14,367 bases of DNA from an uncultured Acetatifactor sp. (GTDB lineage: Bacteria; Bacillota; Clostridia; Lachnospirales; Lachnospiraceae). The stretch's first letter is position 1. The number at the start of each line of letters is the position of its first letter. Of the stretch, positions 7,490 to 14,216 are shown piece by piece. The translations under genes were made by a program, and so were the position numbers. Location: NCBI GenBank assembly GCA_910586775.1, contig CAJUJN010000099.1, positions 1 through 14,367 of the forward strand, read 5' to 3'. Under the pieces are notes generated by a model that was given only the letters and a program-made list of their open reading frames with translations, was not told the origin of the DNA and made no database searches.

Positions 7490-7660
7490 GAATATTTTGC
7501 ATGAAATTGTTTTGCATGAAAATATATTGTAGGAAATTTTTGGCGGGGGGCATTTTTGTCATTTTCCGACAAATTCCGACAGTTTCGCGGCTCGTTCATG
7601 ATGATGTATACGGAGGCGGGCGAAAAAAGCAGCGAGAAGCTTTAAAAGTGACTTTTGTGA

Positions 7661-7689
7661 TTGACAAGTGTTGAAAATTAAAGTACAGT
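7661..7689 (+). promoter_or_regulatory. Promoter of trmB
   Basis: A perfect TTGACA (7661-7666) is followed after 17 nt by TACAGT (7684-7689), about 50 nt before the trmB start codon. Confidence 0.55.
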
Positions 7690-7740
7690 TAGTAATAGAC
7701 ATGAGAGATTAAAAAAGGAAAGAAAGAGCAGTAAAGAAAA

Positions 7741-8403
7741 ATGAGATTGCGTAACATTACAGGATCAAGGGAGGTGATTGCAGGTAGCCCTTATGTGATA
7801 AAGGAAGAGATTCAGCGGGAATGTGCCGGCAGATGGAAGGAGATATTCGGAAACGATGCCCCTGTCCGGATAGAGGCAGGTATGGGAAAGGGCAAATTTA
7901 TACATACTATGGCTAAGCTGCATCCCGATGTCAATTATGTGGGCATTGAAAAATATTCCAGTGTATTGCTGCGTGCTGTCCACAAGATGGAACGGGAAGA
8001 ACTGCCGAACCTGAAATTTCTGCGGATGGACGCGGAGAACATTGCGGAAGTGTTCGGGCAGGGAGAGGTGGACAGGATTTATCTGAATTTTTCCGATCCC
8101 TGGCCGAAGGACAGGCATGCCAGACGCAGGCTTCCTTCCCGGGAATTCCTGGTGCGGTTTGCCCGGATTCTGAAGCCGGGCGGCAGGCTGGAGTTCAAGA
8201 CGGACAACCGTCCGCTGTTTGATTTCGCATTGGAGGAACTGAATGCTTCACCGGAATGGGAGATGGAAGTATTTACGTATGACCTTCATGGCGATGAAGG
8301 GTTGATGCAGGGCAATATCATGACGGAATATGAGGAAAAATTTTCCTCCATGGGGAATCCTATCTGCAAGTATATTATTGTGCGGAAACAGGAGAAACTG
8401 TAA
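7741..8403 (+). CDS. trmB: tRNA (guanine46-N7)-methyltransferase
   Basis: The 220-aa product has the full TrmB pattern: N-terminal MRLRN, the SAM-binding loop EAGMGKGKF (45-53), GIEKYSSVLLRA, RMDAEN, the signature NFSDPWPKDRHARRRL beginning at 116, and FKTDN. TrmB places m7G at position 46 in the variable loop of many tRNAs using S-adenosylmethionine. The length is normal for the family. The ATG at 7741 fits the conserved N-terminus, although the ribosome binding site is poor: AGGAAAG lies about 18 nt upstream, with only AAAGAA nearer. The gene may be co-transcribed with trx across the intervening repeats, since no terminator is seen between them. Confidence 0.93.
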   Translation: MRLRNITGSREVIAGSPYVIKEEIQRECAGRWKEIFGNDAPVRIEAGMGKGKFIHTMAKLHPDVNYVGIEKYSSVLLRAVHKMEREELPNLKFLRMDAENIAEVFGQGEVDRIYLNFSDPWPKDRHARRRLPSREFLVRFARILKPGGRLEFKTDNRPLFDFALEELNASPEWEMEVFTYDLHGDEGLMQGNIMTEYEEKFSSMGNPICKYIIVRKQEKL

Positions 8404-8450
8404 ACGAATGTGTAGCTGAAGGTTTGCCGGTCCTGCGTAGACCTTGTGGT

Positions 8451-8608
8451 GGAGACAGGCTGTTTCATGACGGCTGCTGCAGAGAGCAGCGGAGACAGCT
8501 GTTTTGTGACGGCTGCTGCAGAGAGCAGCGGAGACAGCTGTTTTGTGACGGTTGCTGCAGAGGGCAGCGGGAACAGGCTGTTTTATGGCGATTGCTGCGG
8601 AAGGCGGC
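8451..8608 (+). repeat. Four tandem 39/40-bp repeats, each with a hairpin
   Basis: Four contiguous units lie at 8451-8490, 8491-8529, 8530-8568 and 8569-8608. Units 2 and 3 differ at only two positions, unit 1 is close, and unit 4 is more diverged. The core GCTGCTGCAGAGAGCAGC forms a 6-bp stem with a 6-nt loop, and ACAGCTGT in units 2 and 3 is itself palindromic. The array lies between trmB and the trx ribosome binding site. Reading frames cross it on both strands because 39 is a multiple of three, but none has a ribosome binding site, so it is treated as non-coding structured repeat DNA. Confidence 0.85.
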
Positions 8609-8659
8609 GCAGAAAAGGCATTGATTGTGTTGCCCGGTGAAACGGACAGGAGGTAAAAA

Positions 8660-8980
8660 ATGGAATACAAATTTACAACAGACAATTTTGAGGCAGAGGT
8701 ATTGAAGTCGGACATTCCCGTGCTGGTGGATTTCTATGCGGACTGGTGCAATCCCTGCAAGATGATGGGGCCTGTGGTGGCTAAGATTGCGGCGGAATAT
8801 GAGGGAAAGATCAAAGTCGGAAAGTGCAATATCGACGAGAACATGGAGCTGGCGAAGAACTGCCGGGTATCCAGTATTCCGGCATTCATTATCTTTAAGG
8901 GCGGGAAGCCTGCGGCGAATTTTGTAGGTGCCATGCCTGCAGCAGAATTAAAGCAGAAAGTGGAGCAGGCGTTGGGATAA
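8660..8980 (+). CDS. trxA: Thioredoxin with CNPC active site
   Basis: The 106-aa protein has thioredoxin length and fold: FYADWCNPCK holds the redox cysteines Cys30 and Cys33, Asp24 is the buried acid, and SSIPAF carries the cis-proline (Pro74). Thioredoxins reduce disulfides in cytoplasmic proteins such as ribonucleotide reductase and methionine sulfoxide reductase. The usual CGPC is CNPC here, which may shift redox potential or partner choice, and two further cysteines (Cys56, Cys68) are present. AGGAGG (8649-8654) lies 5 nt before the ATG. The YitT-family gene starts 1 nt after the stop, so the two form an operon. No thioredoxin reductase gene is seen nearby. Confidence 0.88.
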   Translation: MEYKFTTDNFEAEVLKSDIPVLVDFYADWCNPCKMMGPVVAKIAAEYEGKIKVGKCNIDENMELAKNCRVSSIPAFIIFKGGKPAANFVGAMPAAELKQKVEQALG

Positions 8981-8981
8981 C

Positions 8982-9875
8982 ATGAAAGAAAGAACATTCA
9001 TGAAAAAAGATTTTATTTTATACGAGACAAAGCGGACGCTGCTCTGTGTGGTGGCAGCCTTTGTGTATGCGCTGGGTGTGAACCTGTTTATTGTGCCGGC
9101 AGGGCTGTACTCGGGCGGTGTCATGGGTTTCTCCCAGGTCATCCGTACTGTGCTGAGCAGATATTTCGGGTTGGATTTCGGGGGCTTTGATGTAGCCGGT
9201 TTGATTTATTATATGATCAATGTCCCGCTGTTTATACTTGCGTTTACCAGGCTGGGAAAGACATTCTTTTTCAAAACGCTGGTCACCGTTACGGCGATGA
9301 CCGCGTTCCTGTCCGTCATTCCGGTTACGGTGATTGTGGAGGACAAAATGGCGGCCTGCGTAGTGGGCGGCATTATCTCCGGCAGCGGGATCGGCGTGAT
9401 GCTCCGGATGGCTTCCTCCAGCGGCGGAATGGATGTGGTTGGGCTGATTCTGGCCAGGTGGAAGAAGGACTTCAGCGTGGGCAAGGCCGGGCTTATGCTG
9501 AATCTGGTGCTGTACGGGATATGTTTCTTCCTGTTTGATGTGGAGATTGTGGTGTACTGTATTATTTATGCGGCAGTATACTCTACCGCCATGGACAGGG
9601 TACATACCCAGAATATCAATGTGGAGGCAAATATCATCACCAAGGCCGATACGCCGGAACTGGAGAAGGCGGTCTTCGATGAACTGTACAGGGGCATGAC
9701 AAAATGGACTACCCAGGGCGCTTATACCCATCAGGAGTCCCATATGCTCTATGTCACGCTGTCCAAGTATGAGGTAGGCCGATTGAAGGCGATTGTGCAT
9801 AAGCATGACCCGCACGCATTCATTGTTATCAATGAAGGGGTCAGTGTGGATGGAAATTTCCTGAAGAAGCTGTAG
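8982..9875 (+). CDS. YitT-family membrane protein (DUF161/DUF2179)
   Basis: The 297-aa product has five or so hydrophobic segments in residues 15-200, beginning at LLCVVAAFVYALGVNLFIVP and including the conserved GLYSGGVMGFSQV and SSGGMDVVGLI turns. A soluble C-terminal domain of DUF2179 type follows (about 210-291, with TPELEKAVFDEL and VNEGV-like ends). YitT proteins are widespread in Firmicutes; their transported substrate or role is not established. The ATG at 8982 lies 1 nt after the thioredoxin stop. An alternative ATG at 9000 (MKKDF) is equally plausible, since neither has a strong ribosome binding site. The thioredoxin linkage suggests co-expression only. Confidence 0.82.
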   Translation: MKERTFMKKDFILYETKRTLLCVVAAFVYALGVNLFIVPAGLYSGGVMGFSQVIRTVLSRYFGLDFGGFDVAGLIYYMINVPLFILAFTRLGKTFFFKTLVTVTAMTAFLSVIPVTVIVEDKMAACVVGGIISGSGIGVMLRMASSSGGMDVVGLILARWKKDFSVGKAGLMLNLVLYGICFFLFDVEIVVYCIIYAAVYSTAMDRVHTQNINVEANIITKADTPELEKAVFDELYRGMTKWTTQGAYTHQESHMLYVTLSKYEVGRLKAIVHKHDPHAFIVINEGVSVDGNFLKKL

Positions 9876-9941
9876 GATGCGGCTGTATTTGTACAGGACA
9901 GATTTATGCTCACTGCTGCAGGTAGTTCAGGAGTTGTTTTG

Positions 9942-9994
9942 AGAAAAGAGAGAAACTGTTCGTTTCAGGCGTACAGGTTCCTCTTTTCTGTTTT
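9942..9994 (+). terminator. Probable terminator after the YitT-family gene
   Basis: AGAAAAGAG (9942-9950) pairs perfectly with CTCTTTTCT (9981-9989), with an inner GAAAC/GTTTC hairpin, and TTTT follows at 9991-9994. The T-run is short and the stem AT-rich, so termination may be partial. Confidence 0.5.
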
Positions 9995-10017
9995 GTGCCG
10001 GCTGCGGGAATGCTGCT

Positions 10018-10599
10018 TTACAGTGTTTTCAGCTTAGTGTCATGCATATTGATGTAAATATCCTGTATTTCCTGGCGGTTCCGGGTTTCAGAAGACAACC
10101 TGATACATTCGTCCAGTTTTCGTGACAAATCCAGGTGTCCCTCTGCAACGCGCTGAATGTTGACTCGGATTTCATTTTCGATGATTAGTTCGTTTTTGGT
10201 TACCTTTTGCCGGATTTCGACGATATCAGTCTGCATCTGCTGCATATTCGTTTCCAGTCTTTGCACATCGCCCTTCAAGTTTTGGACATCGTCCTTCAGG
10301 TTTTGGACATCGTCCTTCAGGTTTTGGACATCGCCCTTCAGGTTTTGGACATCGTCCTTCAGGTTTTGGACATCGTCCTTCAAGTTTTGGACATCGTCCT
10401 TCAAGTTTTGGACATCGGTTTTCAAGCTTTGGACATCGTCCTTCAAGCTTTGGACATCGTCCTTCAAGCTTTGGACATCGGTTTTTAAGCTTTGGACATC
10501 GTCCTTCAAGCTTTGGACATCAGCTTTCACACTTTGGACATCTGTTTTCATTTCATTCATCCCTGACAGGATGAGATCGAGTTTTTCACTATCTGTCAT
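10018..10599 (-). CDS. Heptad-repeat coiled-coil protein of unknown function
   Basis: The 193-aa product is not assigned to a function. Residues 1-19 are a short helical lead-in. Residues 20-117 are fourteen consecutive heptads of the form D-V-Q-[S/N]-L-K-[D/T/G/A], with Val and Leu at the a and d positions expected for a long coiled coil. Diverging heptads run on to about residue 138. The last 55 residues (from near NELIIENEIRVNIQ) are a non-repetitive, probably helical end without signal peptide or membrane segment. ATG 10599 is chosen because AAGGAGG sits 8 nt upstream; the ATG at 10617 overlaps that site. It could be a scaffold or oligomerisation protein. No promoter could be placed with confidence. 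Confidence 0.8.
   Translation of the reverse strand: MTDSEKLDLILSGMNEMKTDVQSVKADVQSLKDDVQSLKTDVQSLKDDVQSLKDDVQSLKTDVQNLKDDVQNLKDDVQNLKDDVQNLKGDVQNLKDDVQNLKDDVQNLKGDVQRLETNMQQMQTDIVEIRQKVTKNELIIENEIRVNIQRVAEGHLDLSRKLDECIRLSSETRNRQEIQDIYINMHDTKLKTL
10249..10542 (-). repeat. Array of fourteen 21-bp tandem repeats inside the coiled-coil gene
   Basis: Each 21-bp unit encodes one heptad. Heptads 1-6 read QS(L/V)K and share a CAAGCTTTGG-type DNA core on the plus strand; heptads 7-13 read QNLK with a TTTTGGACATC core; heptad 14 is QRLE. The two homogenised blocks suggest expansion by slippage or unequal recombination. Copy-number change would keep the frame. Confidence 0.92.
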
Positions 10600-10804
10600 A
10601 AGAAATTCCTCCTTCATTTAAGTGAAATAAAATTGTTGATGCGTAGATATTTCTTTTTCGATTTAAGTTTTTCGTTGGCAGCCTTGCTGTTATTTACAAG
10701 ATGGAAGAAAGTCCCCTGTCTGCTTGTACTTAGCTTGTTTATAATAATTGGATCAATAGCGAAAAGCCGACGCAACAAAATAAATAATTTCGGATGCGAT
10801 GAAT

Positions 10805-10885
10805 TTAGACGCCCTGTCCGGACAGGGTCTCCGAATATTCCGAAAAAAGAGTAGTCAAGTACTTGACTGAAATCGAATTTATCAT
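10805..10885 (-). CDS. Possible 26-aa small protein
   Basis: A short frame starts at ATG 10885 with AAGGGAG at a 9-nt gap upstream and ends at TAA 10805. The product begins MINSISVKYLTTLF and ends SGQGV; it is not recognised. Both 16-bp palindromes of this region overlap it, wholly or in large part, so the ribosome-binding-site match could be chance. It lies upstream of the coiled-coil gene on the same strand. Confidence 0.25.
   Translation of the reverse strand: MINSISVKYLTTLFSEYSETLSGQGV
10812..10868. repeat. Pair of perfect 16-bp palindromes
   Basis: CCCTGTCCGGACAGGG (10812-10827) and AGTCAAGTACTTGACT (10853-10868) are both perfect two-fold symmetric sequences, 25 bp apart, with the 8-bp palindrome GAATATTC between them. 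They may be binding sites for dimeric DNA-binding proteins or remnants of mobile DNA. Neither is followed by a T-run. Confidence 0.75.
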
Positions 10886-10962
10886 AACACAATTCTCCCT
10901 TTCGTGCAATATGTTTAAAAAATTTATGGACAATTTTATGAGCCGCTCTAAAATGAGTTTCA

Positions 10963-10971
10963 GTTCAACAT
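10963..10971. repeat. Target-site duplication, left copy
   Basis: GTTCAACAT directly abuts the left inverted repeat of the insertion sequence and is repeated exactly at 12737-12745. Confidence 0.9.
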
Positions 10972-10987
10972 CAATGTCATTTACTTA

Positions 10988-11023
10988 AGCAGATTTTTGT
11001 TAAATATCAGGAATCTGCTTTTT
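10988..11023 (+). terminator. Terminator-like hairpin in the left IS end
   Basis: AGCAGATT (10988-10995) pairs with AATCTGCT (11012-11019), followed by TTTT. It starts within the inverted repeat and faces inward, which would stop read-through into the transposase. Confidence 0.6.
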
Positions 11024-11066
11024 CCCACCCCTAACTCAAAAAATATTTTTGAAAAAAGACTTGACA

Positions 11067-11092
11067 AGCCGCCTGAAATGTGCGGCTTTTTT
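11067..11092 (+). terminator. Second inward terminator in the left IS end
   Basis: AGCCGC (11067-11072) pairs with GCGGCT (11082-11087), followed by a run of T to 11092. It lies about 70 nt before the transposase start. Confidence 0.65.
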
Positions 11093-11161
11093 AATTTCAT
11101 CAAAAAAGCCAATTGATTAGGAACCATCTGTTTAACATTCACCTGATCAAGGAGGCACTTT

Positions 11162-12479
11162 ATGAAAAATTCTGATGTTATCAAAGCTTTGCTGCTGGCG
11201 GCAGTCAACGAGATCGCCGCTGACCCTGGGAAGTATGCCGTCAACCCCGGCAGGGACTTCACCAGGAACCGGAAGATGGGGTTCCATGACACCCTGATGA
11301 TGCTCCTCACCATGGAGGCTGACTGTATCAAAGAGGAACTTTACCGTTATTTCGGCCGCACCACGGATGCCCCGTCCAAGGCCGCTTTCTACAGGCAGCG
11401 CCGGAAGCTTATCAACGATGCACTCGCTAACCTTCTCTACACATTTAACAGCAGGCTGCAAAAGAAGCTTTTCAATGGGAAGTACCAGTTCATTGCCTGT
11501 GACGGGTCTGCTGCCGATATCTTCCGCAACCCTGATGATGCCGACACTTTCTTTGAACCTAACGGCAAATCCACAAGGGGCTTCAACCAGGTCCACATCA
11601 ATGCCTTTTATTCCATCCTCGACCGAAGGTTCATCGACCTCGTGGTCCAGCCTGGCAGGAAGAGGAACGAATATGCCGCTTTCTGCGGGATGGTCGATGC
11701 TGCCGGGAAAAGCGGTCCCCCCCACCATATATTTTGCCGATATGGGCTACGCTTCCTACAATAACTTTGCCCATGTCATCGAGAACGGGCAGTTCTTCCT
11801 CATCCGCTGCAATGACAAAAAGCTGGGAGGCATACTCGGACGCAGTGTCGACGGGCTTAAGGAGGTGGACTGCCATGTCGAGCGCATCCTCACCAGGACC
11901 TGGTCGAAAAAGAAACACTCCCGCCCGCTGCTGTCTTAACGCTACAGGTATATATGCAAGGCTGTCCCTCTTGACTACCTGGATGGTCCCTGGGGCGAAT
12001 ACGACATTTCCCTGCGTGTTGTCAGGTTCGAGCTCTCGCCCGGGTGTTTTGAAAACATCATAACAAACCTCCCGGAACAGGAATTCGACTTTGAGGATTT
12101 CAAGGAGCTGTACCACCTGAGATGGAACGAGGAGAATTCATTCCGTGACCTGAAATATCCATTATGCCTGAAAGCGTTCCACTCAAAAAAATATGAGTAC
12201 ATCGTCCAGGAAATATGGGCGCGTGCCATCCTGCACAACTTCAGTTCCGCCATCATATCCGGGGTACCCATTGACAGCGGGGGACGAAAATATGGATACC
12301 AGGTGAACTTTGCGGAAGCTTTCAAGATCTGCAGGGATTTCCTGCGGATCCATGACGGCAGGACAGAAATGGATGTGGAGGGCCTGATAGCCCGGAATAT
12401 CGAACCTGTCAGGCCCGGAAGGACCTTTGCCCGCCAGCATCGGTTCAAGCTTCCCATCAGTTTCTGTTACCGGAATTAA
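11162..12479 (+). pseudogene. IS4-family transposase, broken by a frameshift and a stop
   Basis: A DDE transposase of about 439 codons once ran from ATG 11162 (AAGGAGG 6 nt upstream) to TAA 12477-12479. The first catalytic Asp is in ACDGSA (codon at 11501), the second in YFADMGY (codon at 11739), and the Glu is in YHLRWNEE (codon at 12132). The spacing Y-2-R-3-E-6-K is the IS4-family YREK signature. The frame shifts by one base between about 11708 and 11723, where either the A4 or the C7 run may hold an extra base. The restored frame then meets TAA at 11937-11939, between SRPLLS and RYRYICK. The intact N-terminal frame gives only 200 residues and includes just the first Asp, so no active enzyme is expected. 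Confidence 0.88.
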
Positions 12480-12736
12480 AACAGGGCAGAAACCTCCACA
12501 GACCTTATTATACACCTTTTAACGGATGGATGCATCTTTTTTGAGAAATGTGCTTCCGTCTGTTTGCCATGCCCTTTTTCTGCCAGCCGCGAGTTTTTAT
12601 GCTTCAGCCATTCCCATACCATCCTTATTCTGATTCCGTTTTTGGCATTAGTGCTATCTTATCCCGTTAAGTTAACAGTAGCTGTGGCGATTCATGTTGT
12701 TCTGAACCTTAGCGGCTTCTTAAGTAAATGACATTG

Positions 12737-12745
12737 GTTCAACAT
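12737..12745. repeat. Target-site duplication, right copy
   Basis: GTTCAACAT follows the right inverted repeat exactly and matches 10963-10971. Confidence 0.9.
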
Positions 12746-13163
12746 AGTGTACCAAAATAAAGACTTTAAAGTCGTTAATAAGAGATAAAATTAAAATTAT
12801 AAAAAATAATTAGATAAATGTAAAAATAAATATTGACATAATTAATTATATATGTATAATTAAAAACTAGTATAACTCAATTTTAATGATGCCAGGGCCA
12901 AAAGGTCATCAGTGAGTAAATTGTATTAATTATGTAGTATAATTTACAATTATGAAATCTGGCAATTTACCAAACAATTTTCATGCAATTAACACAATTC
13001 CGGCTTGCAAGTAGTTTTGACCCCAACATCATTTTAATATCCTTATGTTCGAAGCAACGGATTACTTTGGTTATATTTGTTTTAGGCACGAAACTAAACA
13101 TATGGTTAATTAAAGTGGATTATACTAGCATTTATCCGGTACAGTTCTACACGGAGTAAAAGT
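12746..13163. other. Very AT-rich non-coding segment
   Basis: This stretch is far richer in A and T than the flanking genes and has no convincing protein gene. It holds the 12-bp palindrome GACTTTAAAGTC (12762-12773), a near-consensus promoter (12833-12860), a hairpin (12889-12912) and a weak -10 TATACT (13121-13126) that could serve the genes from 13164 on. It may be a small-RNA locus, a regulatory region, or acquired DNA. Confidence 0.5.
12833..12860 (+). promoter_or_regulatory. Near-consensus promoter in the AT-rich segment
   Basis: A perfect TTGACA (12833-12838) and a perfect TATAAT (12855-12860) lie 16 nt apart, placing a start near 12867. The first clear gene begins about 300 nt further on, so the transcript has either a long leader or is itself an RNA product. 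AT-rich DNA raises the chance of accidental matches. Confidence 0.5.
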
Positions 13164-13232
13164 ATGGTAGAGAAGTATAATGAATTGGTAGATCATTTAA
13201 ACGTTGAAGGAGGGCATGGTTATGAACATTGA
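13164..13232 (+). CDS. Possible 22-aa leader ORF overlapping the next gene
   Basis: ATG 13164 has ACGGAG 7 nt upstream. The frame reads MVEKYNELVDHL and stops at TGA 13230-13232, 11 bases past the start (13222) of the following gene. The overlap would bring terminating ribosomes onto the strong AAGGAGG of that gene, so it may act as a translational coupler. It could equally be the tail of a decayed gene. The product is not recognised. Confidence 0.4.
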   Translation: MVEKYNELVDHLNVEGGHGYEH

Positions 13233-13581
13233 GAAAAAGGAGAACTTTATTGGCTACATTGACGAAAGAACTTCTGCAGTGCAGGCTGATATTGTCCGGT
13301 TGATTGAGGATGACCGAAGAGACGAGGCAGATTTCGAGAAAATCAGGGGAAATATATTTCAGATAATCAAAACAATAGTTCAGGCTTCCGAACGAATATC
13401 CGAAAATGAGGACGAACAAATTCAATTTGTTGATTCCAGATTAACATTGTTTACGGAAACCTGGAAGGAATCTATGACAAAGGCGACAGAACACAATGAT
13501 GAAAGGCGGATTCTGCAGGAGCAGGTCAAGCTGGAAGCCCTGAATGAGATCAGAAGCGCTTTCGAAAGGATATGGAGGTAA
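13222..13581 (+). CDS. Small helical protein of unknown function
   Basis: The 119-aa product is charged, rich in Glu, Arg, Lys and Ile, and looks almost entirely helical with coiled-coil character. It starts MNIEKKENFIGYIDER and ends SAFERIWR. It has no signal peptide, membrane segment, cysteine motif or catalytic signature that I recognise. ATG 13222 is chosen because AAGGAGG (13207-13213) lies 8 nt upstream; ATG 13216 is too close to that site and TTG 13204 precedes it. The downstream ArsR-DUF2087 gene starts 4 nt after the stop, with its ribosome binding site inside this gene, so they are co-transcribed. It may be a partner or target of that regulator; this is inference from position. Confidence 0.75.
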   Translation: MNIEKKENFIGYIDERTSAVQADIVRLIEDDRRDEADFEKIRGNIFQIIKTIVQASERISENEDEQIQFVDSRLTLFTETWKESMTKATEHNDERRILQEQVKLEALNEIRSAFERIWR

Positions 13582-13585
13582 GCAT

Positions 13586-14158
13586 ATGAGTGAGGAAAAT
13601 GCAATCAAACTTTTTAAATGTCTGGCTGATAAATCCAGGCTGCAGATACTGAAGTCACTGACGCTGGAGGATATGTACGTAGAGCGGTTGGCAGAGCGCC
13701 TGAGCCTGACGCCGGCCACGATTTCCTTTCATCTGAAAAAGCTGTCGGAGGTGGGAGCCGTCACCTCTTATAAGACACAGTATTACACCATGTATTCTCT
13801 CTGCCGGGATACATTTAAAGTGTCAATCCTTTCCATTCTGGCGGAACAGTCGGATGAAGCCGAGATTCAGGCCAGGCGGGAACAGGCGTACCGGCAGAAG
13901 GTGTTGGACGCCTTTTTCGAATACGGGAAACTGAAATCTATTCCTGCCCAGCGTAAAAAGGAAAGGATTGTGCTGGAGGAAATCATCAAAGTCTTCGAGC
14001 CGGGCAGAATTTATTCGGAGAGGGAGGTCAATATTATCATTGCGGATTACAACGATGATTTCTGTACCATACGCCGTGATATGATATCCGAAAAATTGAT
14101 GGACCGGGATGAGAGGGGCTATTGGAGGGAGAACGGCGCGGGCAATTCGGCTGTATGA
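13586..14158 (+). CDS. ArsR-like winged-helix regulator with DUF2087 domain
   Basis: The 190-aa protein has an ArsR-type winged helix at about residues 5-75. LFKCLADKSRLQILKSL opens the fold and LSLTPATISFHLKKLSEVG is the recognition helix region. The C-terminal part (about 115-175) matches DUF2087, with IPAQRKKERIVLEEII, EREVNIIIADYNDD and a closing WRENG-like end. No paired-cysteine metal site of classic ArsR is visible, so the signal is unlikely to be a metal bound in the usual way. ATG 13586 follows GGAGG (13574-13578) at a 7-nt gap. It probably regulates its own operon, including the helical protein. A serine-recombinase remnant follows at once, suggesting the module lies at the edge of a mobile element. 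Confidence 0.85.
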   Translation: MSEENAIKLFKCLADKSRLQILKSLTLEDMYVERLAERLSLTPATISFHLKKLSEVGAVTSYKTQYYTMYSLCRDTFKVSILSILAEQSDEAEIQARREQAYRQKVLDAFFEYGKLKSIPAQRKKERIVLEEIIKVFEPGRIYSEREVNIIIADYNDDFCTIRRDMISEKLMDRDERGYWRENGAGNSAV

Positions 14159-14216
14159 TGGAGCGGCAATTAAATCAATAGGATAAAACGCCTTATCTCC
14201 CGGCGATTGAGACTAA

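Larger units (their letters stand above)
7407..7740. other. Divergent intergenic region between dacF and trmB
   Basis: Besides the two promoters, this gap holds the 12-bp direct repeat TTTTGCATGAAA (7495-7506 and 7510-7521), the 8-bp direct repeat TTCCGACA (7564-7571 and 7574-7581) and the inverted repeat TTTGTC/GACAAA (7555-7560, 7568-7573). No gene is seen. Confidence 0.6.
10972..12736 (+). mobile_element. IS4-family insertion sequence with inactivated transposase
   Basis: The 1765-bp element is bounded by perfect 18-bp terminal inverted repeats, CAATGTCATTTACTTAAG at 10972-10989 and its reverse complement at 12719-12736, and by the 9-bp direct repeat GTTCAACAT. It carries one transposase gene on the plus strand with the IS4 DDE and YREK residues but two disabling lesions. 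Two terminator-like hairpins lie inside the left end, before the transposase, where they would block transcription entering from outside. Exact ends and an intact target duplication mean it inserted as a unit; the lesions mean this copy should be unable to move without help. Confidence 0.9.

Noticed and set aside
8451..8608. CRISPR-like array
   Set aside because: The repeat units are directly contiguous with no unique spacers, and no cas genes are nearby.
8424..8640. Two overlapping plus-strand frames of 64-66 residues rich in Cys and Ala across the 39-bp repeats
   Set aside because: They exist because the repeat length is a multiple of three; there is no ribosome binding site, and 40-bp units break the periodicity.
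9018..9815. 265-residue minus-strand frame, His-rich, opposite the YitT-family gene
   Set aside because: The His-rich composition comes from reading membrane-protein codons on the complementary strand; no start signal.
10157..10621. 154-residue plus-strand frame opposite the coiled-coil gene (repeats of FKLWTS type)
   Set aside because: It is the complement of the 21-bp repeats; the minus strand has the AAGGAGG site and a regular a/d heptad pattern.
10633..10854. 73-residue plus-strand frame with hydrophobic stretches, divergent from the coiled-coil gene
   Set aside because: No ribosome binding site, no family resemblance, and a composition expected of AT-rich non-coding DNA. It remains a faint possibility as a small membrane protein.
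11937..11939. Programmed frameshift or readthrough to make a full transposase
   Set aside because: An in-frame stop follows the frameshift by about 70 codons, which is not how programmed IS frameshifting works; simple decay explains both lesions better.
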